64,000 nt of DNA from Serinus canaria (lineage: Eukaryota > Chordata > Aves > Passeriformes > Fringillidae): NCBI RefSeq assembly GCF_022539315.1, contig NC_066323.1:5433719-5497718 (forward strand). Reading direction: 5' to 3'. How positions within the stretch are numbered: the first letter of the stretch is position 1; each line of letters starts with the position of its first letter. The notes under the pieces were generated by a model. The model had not been told where the DNA came from and searched no databases. It saw only the letters and a list, made by a program, of their open reading frames with translations. This document shows positions 24,105 to 37,235 of this stretch, one piece after another. Both the position numbers and the translations under genes were made by a program.

Positions 24105-27100
24105 TGATTGTTTTTCATTTAGCTCAATACTTGTATCATTATCTTTTAAAAGATTTAATTCAATCCTTCCACTCTACAGTATGCTGCAGGTAAATCTTTA
24201 AAAAGAACTAGATCTGGATGCTCATTGTAGGCCTGCCAAAATTTAGATTTAGATCTCAGTGCTTAAATACTTCAGGAATGTGTTTGTTTACAACCCTTAA
24301 TGGTGTTTCATTCAAGGCAATTAGAATGGTCAGAGGGTTAAGGCTGGAGCATGTTGTCCAGCAAAAAGCAAGGTATCATTTTACTTTAGGAAAGAAATCT
24401 GCAGATGTGAAATCTTCATGGAAGAAGAACAGTGAGATCTGGCTCCAGTCAGGTAGGAGAAGAGCATTCTGCCCAGCCTCAGTAGGTTGTTAGAGTGTGT
24501 TTACAGTGGCCATGGGTATCTTTGGAAACATCCATGGGATCCAGGTGTGCTGGTGAGTGGGTTACACTTGGTTGGGGGGTTGCTCCAGAACCCCCAGCTC
24601 TACCAGGAAGCCCTGCTGGCTGGATGGGTTGTGCTGCTCTTGGCTTACAAAATGCAGAGTTTCTGGCTAACAAACTGGCTTTGAGCTCATCTCAGTCCAG
24701 ATTTGGTCTTTATCATTTATTAAAATAGTGGCAGTAAATAGTGAGACATCTTGATGATCCCCAGCTTAAGAGTTTAAACAAACAACGAGGCAAACCAGAA
24801 AACAACCACTATTATTAACTTGCAATTCAAGGAGTGTTGTGGGAGGGAAAGCTACTGCTGACTCAGTTCTGCTGGAGTCAGAGCACAGTTTGGGGGAACT
24901 GACCAAAATGATTTCCTTTAATACTGCTAGGAGTTCAGCAGCCTCTGCAGCCCACAGGAGTTCACTGGGTCAGGATGAAGAAGTGATGATCCTCTCAAAC
25001 ACTTGCAGGCTGGGAATTCCATTGACTGTTGCATTCATTAGTAATCTTAAGACTTTCATTTCATGACTCAGGTCTTATGGGCTCATTAAATGAGAGTCTT
25101 TTTGTGTGAAGCCTAAATTGTGATAGGGCTCTAAGAAGATTTTGCTTACTACCATTTTACGTAAGTTTTCAAATTTCTTACGCATGTTGAAGTCATTTTG
25201 ACCTTGGTAAACCAGATTCAAACTATCTTCAAAGGCATTTGAGTAGCTTTTTCAGTGCTATATTCAAAACTCTTAAGTTAATACTCTCTCTACATTTCAT
25301 TCCCTATGTATTTATTGTTCTGGTTCTCATTAATTTAATTAGATTGCAGTCCTCCTTTGCTCTTTTTCTGGGAGATTGCTCTGCTAGATAAATCCATTTT
25401 AACTTTGATGGCTTTTGCTAGAGGTGCATCCTCTTAGGTATCTACTCAAATAAAAGTGTCCAGAGTTTTGTACTTTTTCCATAAACAAAATTCCCAATAC
25501 AGTCAGTAAAATTACTGGTTTTTGATAATCTGCATCTCTAATGACAAAGCCATGTTTTTACTTCAATGATAGCTACTTCAATGACACATAAAAGTGCTTT
25601 AGAACACTGCTGATTTTTGTTTTTGAAATCACCCAGCAGCTTAACAACCAGCTTGGATATAAAATCCAGTTCTCCAATTGTTTGTAGTAGTCTGCACTAG
25701 GTAGGAAAGTTTATGGGCATTTAGCCAACTGCCTTTTTAGATGTTTCATCCACCTGTTTTGACATTAATCCATAAAAATAAACTCCATATGTAGCCCAGG
25801 AAATGGTCTTTGTGGGTCCCAAGTTACAATGGCAATAATTAAAATGATTGCTTTCGTGTCCCAGATGGTGACTGTGGTAGATAATTGTATTCTCTGCAAT
25901 TATTTTGGACTAAGTTTAGCAGAGGAAGGTAAAAATCTGGTGTGGTTTTGAGACAGCACACAATATTTTATTGCTTTAACTGAAGGCTTAATTATTTCCA
26001 GGATTTAAAAGTAAGAGAAAGATGGAAATGGATTACAGGTCCAAAAGAGGTTTATGAAGCATTTCTGTGTTACTTACAGGCAGATGTGGCAGGGTGCTCT
26101 CTGTAGGGTTACTGTCTTTACATTCAATGTGGTGGGCTTTGGGCATGACCTTGTAATGGTTCTATTTGAGAATTTTGTAAAAGAATCTGAAAATGGGTAA
26201 TGGAACTTGCAACTTCTGGCCATATTCAGACCTTTGTAATACCTGGCAGAGCAGCTACAGCCTTTGCATCTGGGTGAAACAGAGTCATGGCTTGATACTT
26301 TTAGAAGAGATTGGAAAATTTAGTAATTAGCTAACATCCTGATAGCCAGTGACATGTTATGCAATTGTAATGATTTTGTTTGTGTTATAACAACCCTGGT
26401 TGTTTCAGGCTGTATTTTGGTAATATAAATATTTTGTGATAGAGCAGTGCTTTGTGACTCCCCAAGTTTTACATTTTCATGCCATTTGCCTAACATTTGG
26501 TCTCAAAACAGCTTTACTTTTAAGTGCTATTGAAGATCATTTATTTTTAATAATGCCCTAGTTCATAAATAAATTAAAAAAGCTATGAGACATGCTTGAT
26601 ATAGTTCACTGTGTTTCTAAATACCTTTAATACATAGAGAAATTACAGGTAAGTCCTATATCTAAAATACAGGGAATTCTGTGAGTTTGCTGTTGGGGAA
26701 AAAAAAGAGCATTCAGATTTTCAGTCTTGAATTTCTGTTAATATACAAACTGTTTTCTAATGTCAGTTCTTGATCCATTTTAATTATAAATTTAGTCTCT
26801 CTAAATTTTTCATGAGCTTGGGTGACTTTGCACTAGAGACTGATGTGCCTCTTTCCTTTCTGTAAATCATGAAAAGCACTGTACTATGAAGCTCAATGGG
26901 AGACATTTCCCTGTAAAAAAGTAGTAGAGATAAAGGAAGTGCTGTTGCTTTTTGGATTTGCAAGTCCTTATCCTCTTCCTCATGGGCATCTTCTGACTTC
27001 TTTTTTTTTTTCCCTCAGCTTAGAATTAGGTCATGTATAAAAAAAAAGCTGATTAAGTTGTTTTGTGAGAGAAACATTCCCACTAAAACCCCAAATTTAA

Positions 27101-27244
27101 TAAAAATGCACATTTTTAGTGAGGAAATGTTTAATTCTAAGAGAAATAATTAACATGTAAGGTAAAGCAGAGCATGTTCAGTTTTGAATGACATTTCGGG
27201 GGAAACTGAAAAGTTTCATTTTCATTTCTTGAAGTAAAAAAAAA

Positions 27245-27276
27245 ATACAGATCCTTCTGGAGTTTAGGATCTGTAT
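27245..27276. repeat. Hairpin, 11-bp perfect arms and 10-nt loop
   Basis: atacagatcct (27245-27255) pairs with aggatctgtat (27266-27276). Short, with no context pointing to a function. Confidence 0.8.
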
Positions 27277-28959
27277 CCCTATTTCTATATTTATTTATTT
27301 ATTTTAAATTTGTATTTCAAAAGGGAAGAAAGGCAGAAGAGACCAGGGCCATACTGAGAGTCACTACAGTGATCTAGACAATTTCCCAGGGGCCAGAGAG
27401 ACAGAAGCTGCATATGAATGATGGTTGATTATACATTTGTTTATTTTATGAAGTCTTCTCTTCTTCCTTCAAGGAGACATCTAAGTATTGTAGGCAGAAA
27501 AAAAGGCAGGCAATTGGACTGTAATTCATATTTTGATCAAAATTGTCTGTATAATGTTGAAAATACTCATATAGTATTTTGCAGAATTTAATAGTTTGTG
27601 TTCTTGAGAGTCACTAATAGCATGTTTGTTTCTTGGGACTCCTTTTCAGAGTCAGCTGTGGATAATATTTTCATGAATATTGCCAGGTTATGTTCTTTGG
27701 AAATGAGCTTATTGATTCCCTTCAATTGGAGGGTGACTTTTTGAGAACACTGGTTTCTTACTGACTCCTGGCTCTGCACAGACAATGTGAGGTGGTGACT
27801 AAGATAAAAATTAGGCTGGGAATAAAATCAATGAAAACCTTTATAATTTTGAAATTTCCATGAAACTCTCAAATCAAATGTTTTAAAATGAAGGTGTCTG
27901 AAGTAGCACAGGTTTCCTTTTGTTTGTGTCACTGGAATGATGCAGCAGATGAAGCCCAAGCTAGGAAGCAATTAAATGTATTAACTGCCAGATGAAGGAA
28001 GGAAAGGCTGAATCCAGATGGTTTTCCTGCTTCAGGCTGAAGGGTTCAGGGAATAGAACCTCCTGAAAAGGAGAGGTCTGCCTGGTCAAGACCAGGTCCT
28101 GCTGTTCTGCTCAGCCTTGCTGTAAGTCCAGCTGTACTCCTCATCCAAACTTGCAGAGCTCCTGCAGTGAGTCCTGGTGGGAGTTTTTGTGTTTCCATCC
28201 CACTCCAACCCAGCTGCAGTTACTGAAGGGTTTTTTGGAGATGTAGGATAGCAATAGCAAGGCATTGTGCCAGAAGCATATGTGACCAAAGGCTGGACTG
28301 ACACAGACCTCATTTGTGTGTTTATTCTGTGCTTTCTTACATAAAGGTGCTCCTGAGAAAGAAGTTTTTTCCATGTTTTGGTGATGTGGAAATTGCGTCA
28401 AAGGCTGCAACAAATACAAGACAAATAAATGAAATGCTTCATTTATCAGTAATTCAGCAAACCTGCATCATTCCTGTGCTTCAAGGGTTACAAGTCAAGC
28501 AGTTTTTAGCAAGCTGCTAATCTGCTGTGCTTGCTCTATAGTTATAGTTGCTTGCTGTCCCAGGAGTTTCCAGCAAATGCTCATACAATCTGATTAACAT
28601 GGTTCACATACAAAGGGCGCTGGCCTGGGGACTACCACGTCTCATTAATGGAAATGAATTTTTCATGCCATGGCTGCTATGTCTCTGTGTTAAGACTTTT
28701 CATTTCTTTTTCCAATTCTGTCTCTTTTTGGTATTGTATTTTTTTTTTTTAAGCAAAAACGTCCATATGAATTTTAACAACTGGTTATATTACAGGTCTG
28801 AGAGTTTTTATTTTTGCATACTGATGCTATTTTTACTAAGAAACAGATGTATTGGCAGCAGAGGAAAGAAAGGGAGTGCAATGGCATACATTTGTGTTTA
28901 TATTGAACCCTTTAGCTCTGATTGAATGCTTGATGAGTTCAGCTTAAGAATGAGGTGAC

Positions 28960-29059
28960 TTGATCTGTTCTTGGCAGCAGTCCTGCTTTGTGTGGGAGGT
29001 TGGAGCAGGTGACCCTGTGAGGTCCCTGCCAGCCAACATTTTTGTGATTCTGTGAATTG
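28960..29059 (+). mobile_element. Short degenerate CR1 3' end
   Basis: The block 'gggaggttggagcaggtgac', 'cctgtgaggtccctgcc' and terminal tgattctgtga is the extreme 3' end of a CR1 copy. The 5' limit is uncertain because the sequence has diverged. Confidence 0.75.
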
Positions 29060-30845
29060 TCAACTTTTCAGTGTAACTTTCCAGAATTAATTCCAATATT
29101 GTAATTGACGTATCATCCCATTTTTTAAGAAGCTGTAACATGTTCTGCTATGACATGAATATAGACCTGTTCTGGTTTATAGCTGAAAGCAGGGACAGAA
29201 GGTTTAGTCTTCTCCTAGCACTCTTCCTTGGGGTATTTTGGATTAATGGTGCTTTTTAAAGAAAGTTGGAGAGGAAGCAATTGTACATATTAAGCCAGTA
29301 AGCAAAGTATGCTCTGTGACTGATCATCCACAGCTGCTTTCCTGTGGTATTTGTTATTTAACATTTTTTGCTGTCAGCAGATTGTCATTTTCTGATTGCT
29401 GTTACTTTTTTGAAAGTTCCCAAACATCACTGGCTGTCCTGTTCAGGGTGTGTACTTGGGCATGGGCATCCAGCATCTCCCAGGATCATCATCCCACATT
29501 TAGCTGATGGTATAGAGCTGAATTAGCAGGAACCATCAGCCCTTCTGTTGATGCACTGTTCCTGCTCTAGAAGGGAATTGCTGCAATACCTCAAAGCATC
29601 AGTTACATGGTTTATAGCCTTCTTCAGCTCAATGTGCTTAGCTATATGTTTCTTGAATATGTCCTCTTTGTTCTTGTCATAATGCACACTTTGCTTCTCT
29701 TCAACTGCTAATGTCTCTAAATCAAAAGTTCTACAGCATAAACAATTTAAGCTGTAATAGCTATGCACAACCCTGGCCAAGTATAAAGAAGGTTTATGAG
29801 AAGTTTTTCCTCTACAGTCGCTGATCTGGGTTTTTTTAGATTATAAGGTGTGGATCATGCTCTTCTCTAAGTGGTCAAGAAGTGTTATGGTTGCTTTTTA
29901 AGAAATTATTCCTTGAGAAATGTGTATAGACTAACAGTATTAATAAGCGCAGTCTACTGGCAGTCTGTGATAAGTTGTGCGTAGATGGAAGTTTGGCTGT
30001 CAACCTGAGTGTGTCAAAAATGACCAGATCAGGCTAAGGCTGAAAATTAAGGTAATCTTTAGGATAATGGACTTGTCCAGTTTATTTCTTGCAATGCCCT
30101 CATCTCCATACAGCACAGCAGGGCTGAGAGATTTCCCTAAATAATGACTGGGAGACCATCAAAGAGAGGCTGAAGATTAAACCATAGGCTGAGCAGCTGT
30201 GTCTCTTCTCCCCAGGATGTGGTCACACTTGGGTAGGACTTGGCTGAAAACATCATCAGATCTGGCTGCTTTTGTGGCTTAGTTCCACAAGGGCTTAACT
30301 AAAAGTGTGAAACTCTTCTGGAGAGCTACTGACAGCACATACATTGATATGTGAAGCTTTACATGTTGATGTAGTTCATCACAGATCTTAAACCTGTGAC
30401 AGAACTGCCAGAAGATAGGTGTGCAGAGGAAATGGCAGAAAGAAGGGGTGCTTCCTTTAATTTTTATCCTCAGGAATCCACTGAGGATTCCTTTGTTGAC
30501 CTGAACTAACATATCTCAGATTTTTTTTGTAAGAGAAATCATAAACTCATTTCAGCGTGTAGACATTGGTGGACTCAGGATGCTGAATGTCGCACCATAT
30601 TGACTATGTGTGAAAAAACATGTTCTGATAAATTCACAGAATTGTACACCATGCAAAATTACACCTCCAGGCAGACTCAAATGACCAAACTCTGACATTT
30701 CTCAAACTTGACAGCTTATTTCAGTGGAGATTTAGGAAAAAAAAGGTCAAAGGACACCAAACATATTACTGCTCTACTCTGCCTTTAGCTATAGCAACAC
30801 TAAATCTTCTAATATTATATCTTGGGGCAAATGAAGAGTTTCTCA
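29060..30845. other. Non-coding stretch between CR1 copies
   Basis: No gene is established. A minus-strand frame from about 29847 down to 29523 stays open for roughly 108 codons and is noted in the findings because its composition is protein-like. The rest is AT-rich without recognisable repeats. Confidence 0.5.
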
Positions 30846-31263
30846 TTTAGGCCCTAGAAGCAGGAGTAAACAAGGCTTAGGAAGAACAGCTGAGGGAGAT
30901 GGTCTTGAAGAAAAGGAGGCTTAGGGCAGACTTTATCTTCACTGCAACTCCTTGAAAGGAGGTTCAGCCAGGTGAGGGTTTGTCTTTTCTCTCAGGTGAC
31001 AAGTGGTGAAGAGAAAGGAAGAAATCCTTTAAGCTTTACCAGAGAGGGTTTATGTTGGATGCAAGGAATCTTTCTTCACTGAAAGCCCTGGCACAGCTGC
31101 CCAGGGCAGTGGTGGAGTCACCACCCCTGGAGGTATTTAAAAGCTGTGTAGCTGTGGCACTTGGGGACACTGTGTAGCGGTGGCCTTGGCAGTGCTGGGT
31201 TAATGGCTGGACTGGGTGACCTTAAAGGTCTTTTCCAATCTAACCAAGGCTGTGATTCTGCCA
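30846..31263 (+). mobile_element. CR1 LINE 3' fragment
   Basis: Over about 400 bp the CR1 3' blocks occur in order: the 'ggaggcttagggcagac' region, 'ctccttgaaaggaggttc', 'agccaggtgagggttt', 'tcttcactgaaagccctgg', 'gctgcccagggcagtggtgg', 'agtcaccacccctggaggta', 'ggcttggcagtgctggg'-type sequence, and ttaaaggtcttttccaatct with tgattctg at the end. 5'-truncated, diverged and non-coding. Confidence 0.94.
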
Positions 31264-32114
31264 TTGTATGGATCATATGCAAGGCAGTCACAGCCTGATG
31301 GCTCCAGCAGTGTCCCCTGGCCTGGCCAGGAGCAGTCTCTGGGCTGATGATGCGTGCCCAGCTCGATTGCCTCCTGACAGGAGTCTGGGCTGTGCCTGTG
31401 CCTCACAGGTGTGCAGGGGACACCAGGGTGCTTTACAAACTTGGGCTCATCTTGGGTTGCCACGGCAACACCTCTCCGTGTACTTGAGCTTTAACATTTG
31501 AGAGTTCACCCAGAAAATATATTTGGCGTGATTATGAAGTACACTTGCTTGTTTTCTGAATTCTTTGGATACAGATCGTTGAAAAGAGCAGAAAATTATG
31601 TTACTGTCTTACTGTTTTCTGCCATAAACCATGCACAGAATCATTAAAGCTGTCATCTATCAAAATATAGTAAAATTCCAATAAAGCTAAATTGTAAATG
31701 TTGCCATCTTCAGCTCCATAATATATTATTTCTAAGGGCTCCCTGTCATTGTTGAACTTGATAAAACTGAGTAAAACCCCACTGAGCAAGAAATGAGAAA
31801 AAAAAATCTAGGAGATGTAGCCTAGTAGTAAGGTTTTAATTTTTTTAATACAAGTACTGACCTATTTTTCTACAGCAAGTTAGAATAGCACAGGATGGTG
31901 ACAGCAGCAACATTTTCATGTGTGTCTATCAGTATTTTGAATATATCATTTAAAGTCTGGTTTTATCAAAAAAATTACTCTTGACATGAGACATTAGGGC
32001 TTCATATTTCTTCTGTATCTCTGATTGCCATGTGAAATATTGCTAATAGGAAGATTGGGAAGATTTGTCTTCTGTAACCAGCTAAGTGTGAGAAATTGAT
32101 CCCAAACTCAGAAA

Positions 32115-32284
32115 ACTGGAGCACTTGGAACAGATTGCACAGAAAGAGTGTGGAGTCTCCTTCACTGGAGATGCCCCAGAACCATCTGGATGCAATCTTG
32201 TGCTGTGTCCTCTGGGATGACCCTGCTGGGGCAGCAAGGTTGGACCAGTTGTAGATAAAATTGTATCTCGGAAGGTCCAGAGTC
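32115..32284 (+). mobile_element. CR1 LINE 3' fragment, different subfamily
   Basis: The order 'tgtggagtctccttcactgg', agatgcccca, 'gatgaccctgctggggcagc', aaggttggaccag, tctcggaaggtcc matches the CR1 3' end in which the damage to the phrase 'trade: first-position' blocks differs from the copies at 7.4 and 31.0 kb. It therefore probably belongs to another CR1 subfamily. Boundaries are approximate. Confidence 0.8.
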
Positions 32285-32479
32285 ATCAGCTTGTTTGTGG
32301 GTTGTGGTTTCTTTTTTTGGTTGGTTTAGTTTGGTTGTTTTTCTTTCCCTAAACAGAATGTGTTAATATTTTCACTGCAAGGTTTTGTCACTGATTGTTT
32401 AAAATCAGGAATGGAGTTGATGCCTATGATGAGGCCATATTCCTGTTTTTCTTGTTTGTAGCTCATCCATAAAGGTGAC

Positions 32480-32605
32480 CTTTTGATTTTGGTTTTCTTT
32501 TGTTTTCTGTTGGCTGGTTTTGGTTTCTGTTGGTTTAGTTGGCTGGTTAGTTAGATGTTGGTTTCTTGTGGGTTTTTTCTCCTGGTTTGTGGTTTTTTTT
32601 GTTCT
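32480..32605. repeat. T/G-rich low-complexity tract (TTGGTTT-like)
   Basis: Irregular repetition of ggtttt, gttggctggtt and similar words over about 125 bp, nearly devoid of A and C on the + strand. It is a decayed cryptic simple repeat rather than a tandem array with a fixed unit. Confidence 0.75.
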
Positions 32606-33512
32606 TTCCAAGAATGGGTGAAACCACACAGCATTTTGCAATGTTGGTCTGCATCTTTTGAAGTAGAGCAGACTTCCACTAGCACATTTTATTACAATGT
32701 AGTAGCTTGTAAATGTACAGTTTCCAAATTTTCAAAGTTAAAATTACTTAATTTTTAGAATAATAATTTAAATAGGATTGACTGTAATTAAAGAGAAAAA
32801 AAGAGTTTGAAAAACATCAAAGTGAAATGTGCCCAATCTAAAGACTGGCAATGTAAAAATTTCCAAAGCAGAAATGAGTCATATAAAATTAAATTTCTTA
32901 AGAACTGCTATGGCCTGTTAGTGCAGCTATTGCTGTCAGCATTTTCAAGTTAAACACCATTTACAATTATTTTATTTCACATCAAATATAACTATAAGCT
33001 TAAATGCAAATGCCCTAATAATAGTTTTTGTCCTGGTAAAGCTTTGTATTTTATTTCTTTCAGAGGCAATTATAATGTCTGGGGGAATGTAATGCAAAAT
33101 ATATTATTGATGAAACCCTGAAGTTGGAAAAACTTATCTGTGCAGGCAAACTGGGTATTAGATTAGTGTACAGAGAGTCTTTGTGAGGAAAAATGGGAAA
33201 AGGGAAAGACTGCTATTTTGGAAGAAGAGCTTTGGGTGGTTGGGCAGGAGGATTTAGGTGGTGGAGCTGGGGCCTGGTGCAACTGAACAGAGATGTGGGA
33301 CAGAATTTCTTCCCCTTGCACCCAGTTTAAGAACAGCGTGTAAACACACATACCCAACACATCCCAGCTAGCCCTGGAAGTCCTGACTGCCCACCTGCTT
33401 CTTTGCTTTTAGAAACAATGAAATCCTATCCAGTGCCCTTCTCAAGGAGAAGGATCTGAGCATTGGTTCCACTGGAAAAATGAGTGATTAATTAATGAAC
33501 TAAGAAACTGCA

Positions 33513-33535
33513 GTGTGTGTGTGTGTGTGTGTGTG
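33513..33535. repeat. (GT)n microsatellite
   Basis: About 11 uninterrupted GT units; read in reverse it is (CA)n. Confidence 0.95.
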
Positions 33536-36500
33536 GGGCTTCTCTCTCCTTGTTTGGCATTGTCATCCTGATGTTTGCAAATGAGCAAAAAGAGCGAACA
33601 GTGAGAGAACTGAGCTGTTCCCATCCTAATGGGAGGGAAAAGCTGTCCTGGAAGCAGAGCAAAGGCAGCAGCACAGCACATCCCACAAGGAATGCACAGG
33701 CTCAACCAGAGCCATTTATAGTGATCTGATTAAGTCGCAGTATTACCAAACCCCCTTGGCAGACTCTGCATCTATCCCAGATGCTGTTAGCTCCTATAAT
33801 GTCAGTAAATATATCTGAGTTTTGTTTCAGGCAAATAGGTGTTTGCAGACTAAACATGTTTGAGAATGGGAAAGATCTGTGTTAGTAATACATGCCCAGC
33901 ATATTAGAGACCAGCTAAGGCTGCCTTTTTGTTACCTGGTACTTGTCTATAGGGGAAGAAGGAGCTTTCTGCAATCTTTCTGTGAGTCCCAGAAATTCAG
34001 AAAGGCAACAGACAAATATATCCATGTACCTGTGCACATCATGGCCCAGGATATTACAGCTCAGGTGGCTGATACATTTGATTGTAGGCAGATTAACTCT
34101 TGTTCCAGGTGGGCATCATGCTGCACAAGTCTTATCAATCAGGGTGCACCACAGCCCCTGTTCCTGTCATGTGGTCATTTGTGTTGATGTCAGTGGTATC
34201 CTGGTCCACATGGCTGTTTGTGATATAATGAAATCAATGAGAGATTTTGAAGAGGTTAGATATTCTATCATTCGTCTGTGTCAAAAAGGATTTACTATGA
34301 AGAGACAACTTTAGACTAAACTTAGTTGTGTTGTACAGACCTTCCTCCAGCCTGATCTCTCTGTCGTTTTTACTACAACACTGCTCAGTCTTTCAGGTTG
34401 CATTCATCTTCAATTAAATGTGAACAACTGGTGAGTTTTGTCATTTGTTTTTATCTGGTGGCTCTGTGGAGTGACAAGGTCCTTAACTGTCCTGCTGGAA
34501 CTGAACTGCTTGCCAAGTCCATATCCCACAGGTGAGGGAAGGGAGAAATCATTACTGTGCAGAATTAAGGCAGTGCTGATGGAAATATCACATTATTATT
34601 TTTGAATTACAGGGCAGTGTAACGTTGCTGTTGACAATGGCATCATAATCTCTTCTGCAAACAAGTTCTGTCAGGGATTTATAACTCTGAAGAAATTTGT
34701 CTAGGCCTGAAACTTGGCATCATCTCGTTTAACAAAGTACTAATTTGTTGTTATACATACTTTTAAGCCTTGCAAGTGCAGTGGGTGTTGAGCTCTATGA
34801 TAAGCACATCTGCTGGCCCTTTTAACAGGTGATATTACATCTACTTTGGGGTTTCCTTAGGCACAAAAAGATTACAAGGACTTAGAGGAAAAGCACTCTG
34901 TATAGAAGATATTGAGAAGAAAATAAAAAGGAAAGACCCCTTCAAAATGAGATGAGCCAAAAGCCCTAGAATTTTGGATTTATGACTGCACAAAGAGGTC
35001 CCAATGCCTTTAGGAGAATTCCTGGGTGAATTTTGCCTTTTCGGTGCTGAGCACCAAGTGGCCTGAGAAGGGCTCTCTGTGGGCAGCCCATTAACACTTG
35101 CCAACACTTCCCGCTGGGCAGGAGCCTGCTAATTGTCTCAGCTATTTATGAGCTGCGTTTAACAACTACAGCACCAGTCACAATTTACAGTAGTATGCTC
35201 ATATTGCTTTTTCCTTGTCGGTTTCATAAAATGTTCATGTAGCTCACTTTTCTGCTATGGAGGTGTTGGGGGGTGACTTTCAATGAAGATCATATTCTGT
35301 AGTTTTCGAAAGCTTTGCTGATAAGGGATTGAAGCAGGGAAAGTTGTCAAGAAAAGAAGTTTCTGGTGGTTCCATAACAAGATGTTTCTATCAGGCAGGA
35401 TGTAAATGTGTTATTTTTAAGGTCAAAGCACAGGCAGAGAGTTTTGAAATGGGCTCGTTAAGGCAACAACAATCTGATAAAGCTGACTCTCCTGATTTCT
35501 TGTGTGTAGTTAATTGAAAGGATATTCAGCTTTGGTTTGATACCTCTCTATAAACATTCTTCCCACAAATCAGTGGAAGTGTAGAAATGTACATCAGCTT
35601 TATTGGTCATCAGCTTGGCTCTGTCCAGTATTCCAGAGTTTATGATCCCTTTGCTGTCCCTATAGAGTGGCTTTAAAGCTCGCTTGGTGCATATTCAGAC
35701 TTCTGGCATTTTGCAGTTGCTCTTTTATCTTCATAATAAAACATGTATTTAACAACAATTAAATGTTGAAACAGCTTGCTGGCAGATGGGGTGAATTTTC
35801 TATCTCCTGAAGTTTTCAAAAATGTCTTTCAAAAATATGTTCATTTTATGGTCTGTGTTATAGAGAAGACTGAACTAGAGTACAGTAGTGGTTTTTTCTT
35901 GACTTCATTTTTTTCTGTATTTCTATTGTCTTTTTTTTTTTCACAAATCACTATTACTGTGACTATGTGGTATTTTCTTTCTCTTTCCAGTTCCAAGCCA
36001 AAACTACATTTAATAAATACTGTTTAAGTTATGCCTACCTCCTTCACCAGCTAAATACCAAATACTGAACAGAGCAGGTGTTACAATTGCATGGCACAAA
36101 TGAGCTGTGCCTTAAGAACCTTTGTAAAATTTCTTTTGGAATGGTTTAATGTAGTGCAGGCTCTGATCTCAGATAGCATAGCTCACCTTGAAGTATGTCC
36201 TTAGACTGGAACAATGAGCTTAGAAATATTAGTGGGAAAAGTGAAGCTAACAACTGCAGCTACTCTTGCATTCTTTGCATTCTTTAACTAAAGAACATTT
36301 GTTGCTAATAAGATCCCATACTCCAAAGACTGGTCTCAAATATAAAACTGAATTGAATATTGATTTTTTTATTTTAGGTCATTTAGCTGCTTGTGTGTTT
36401 GTTGGTTTGTTTGGTTGTTTTTGATTTGTTTTTTTTTTTCCTGAAGTGAGGAAACTGGTTTTGGTGCTCTGAATGAAAATTGAATTGCTGAGATGCTAAG

Positions 36501-37114
36501 CAGTGGAATGGGGTTACTACTCATCTGCATAATAACCATTTCAAGAAATTTCATATGAATTTTTATTATGCATTTATATGTAGATTTACAAAACCTTTAT
36601 TAATACACTCCATTGAACAATAACAATTTTTTTCAAATCATAAATATGGGGAAAACTTAAATACCACAGATAGCAATGGTCAACATTTAGAAGCTCAGCA
36701 AGATTAATATTTGCCATGAAACTCCATCTGAAAAATTGACTTAACTCTGGTTTATGGCTAGTACTGTAGTAATCTGCCAAGGGTTTACCTCTTTGCCTAA
36801 TCCAGTTTGTTAAATGACTTCAGGAATTCTAGAGCCAAAATTACCTGTTTATGAAATGCAGTGATGATCTGCTTTGCTTTAAAGGACAAACATCAGTCTT
36901 TAATTTCTAAAAAAACAATGTGATGTGGAGTTGGAAAGATGGGGTTGTTGGGCAGTTGATATTCCCTATCAGTGATTTCTGTCACTGATGGTTTGCAAGT
37001 TAATCCTTCCACTCACAAAGGAGGAGACAAAGTGAAAGAGCAGATAAATAGCTTGAAAATGAATTATCTCAATTTTCCAAAGAATATTAGTACATGGTTT
37101 GATGTCCACTTGGT

Positions 37115-37235
37115 GTTTGGCAGGAAGCTCAGTGCAGCAGGCATCATTTCTGGGGCTGGCATTATTCAATATCTTCCTGAACAACCTGAATGGAGAGGGG
37201 CAGAGTGCTCCCTTGGGAAATCTCCAGGTCCTTCA
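37115..37235 (+). mobile_element. CR1 reverse-transcriptase remnant
   Basis: Translation of the + strand gives a peptide containing GLALFNIFLNNLNGEGQSA, which follows the CR1 reverse transcriptase pattern (GPVLFNIFINDLD...) and then a region equivalent to the stretch before the FADD catalytic motif, here lost. The neighbouring sequence breaks into stops. This is internal ORF2-type sequence, unlike the other CR1 copies here, which are 3' ends only. Confidence 0.75.

Larger units (their letters stand above)
18381..28959. other. Non-coding upstream intron or 5' flank, part 3
   Basis: No gene is supported. AT-rich DNA with T-runs at 19264-19274, 20076-20091, 23192-23207, 23678-23733 (T/G-rich), 27001-27011 and 28739-28750, and poly-A at 21698-21711. 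It contains a 20-bp palindrome (22391), paired octamer motifs (22.9 kb), a DR4 site (24089) and an 11-bp-arm hairpin (27245). Confidence 0.65.
32285..37089. other. Non-coding upstream intron or 5' flank, part 4
   Basis: T/G-rich tracts lie at about 32300-32345 and 32480-32605, a GT repeat at 33513-33535 and T-rich DNA at 35931-35941 and 36395-36440. No exon is recognisable. Confidence 0.65.

Noticed and set aside
31634..31670. CR1-like start (cagaatcattaaagctg)
   Set aside because: The similarity ends after about 20 bases and no later CR1 block follows.
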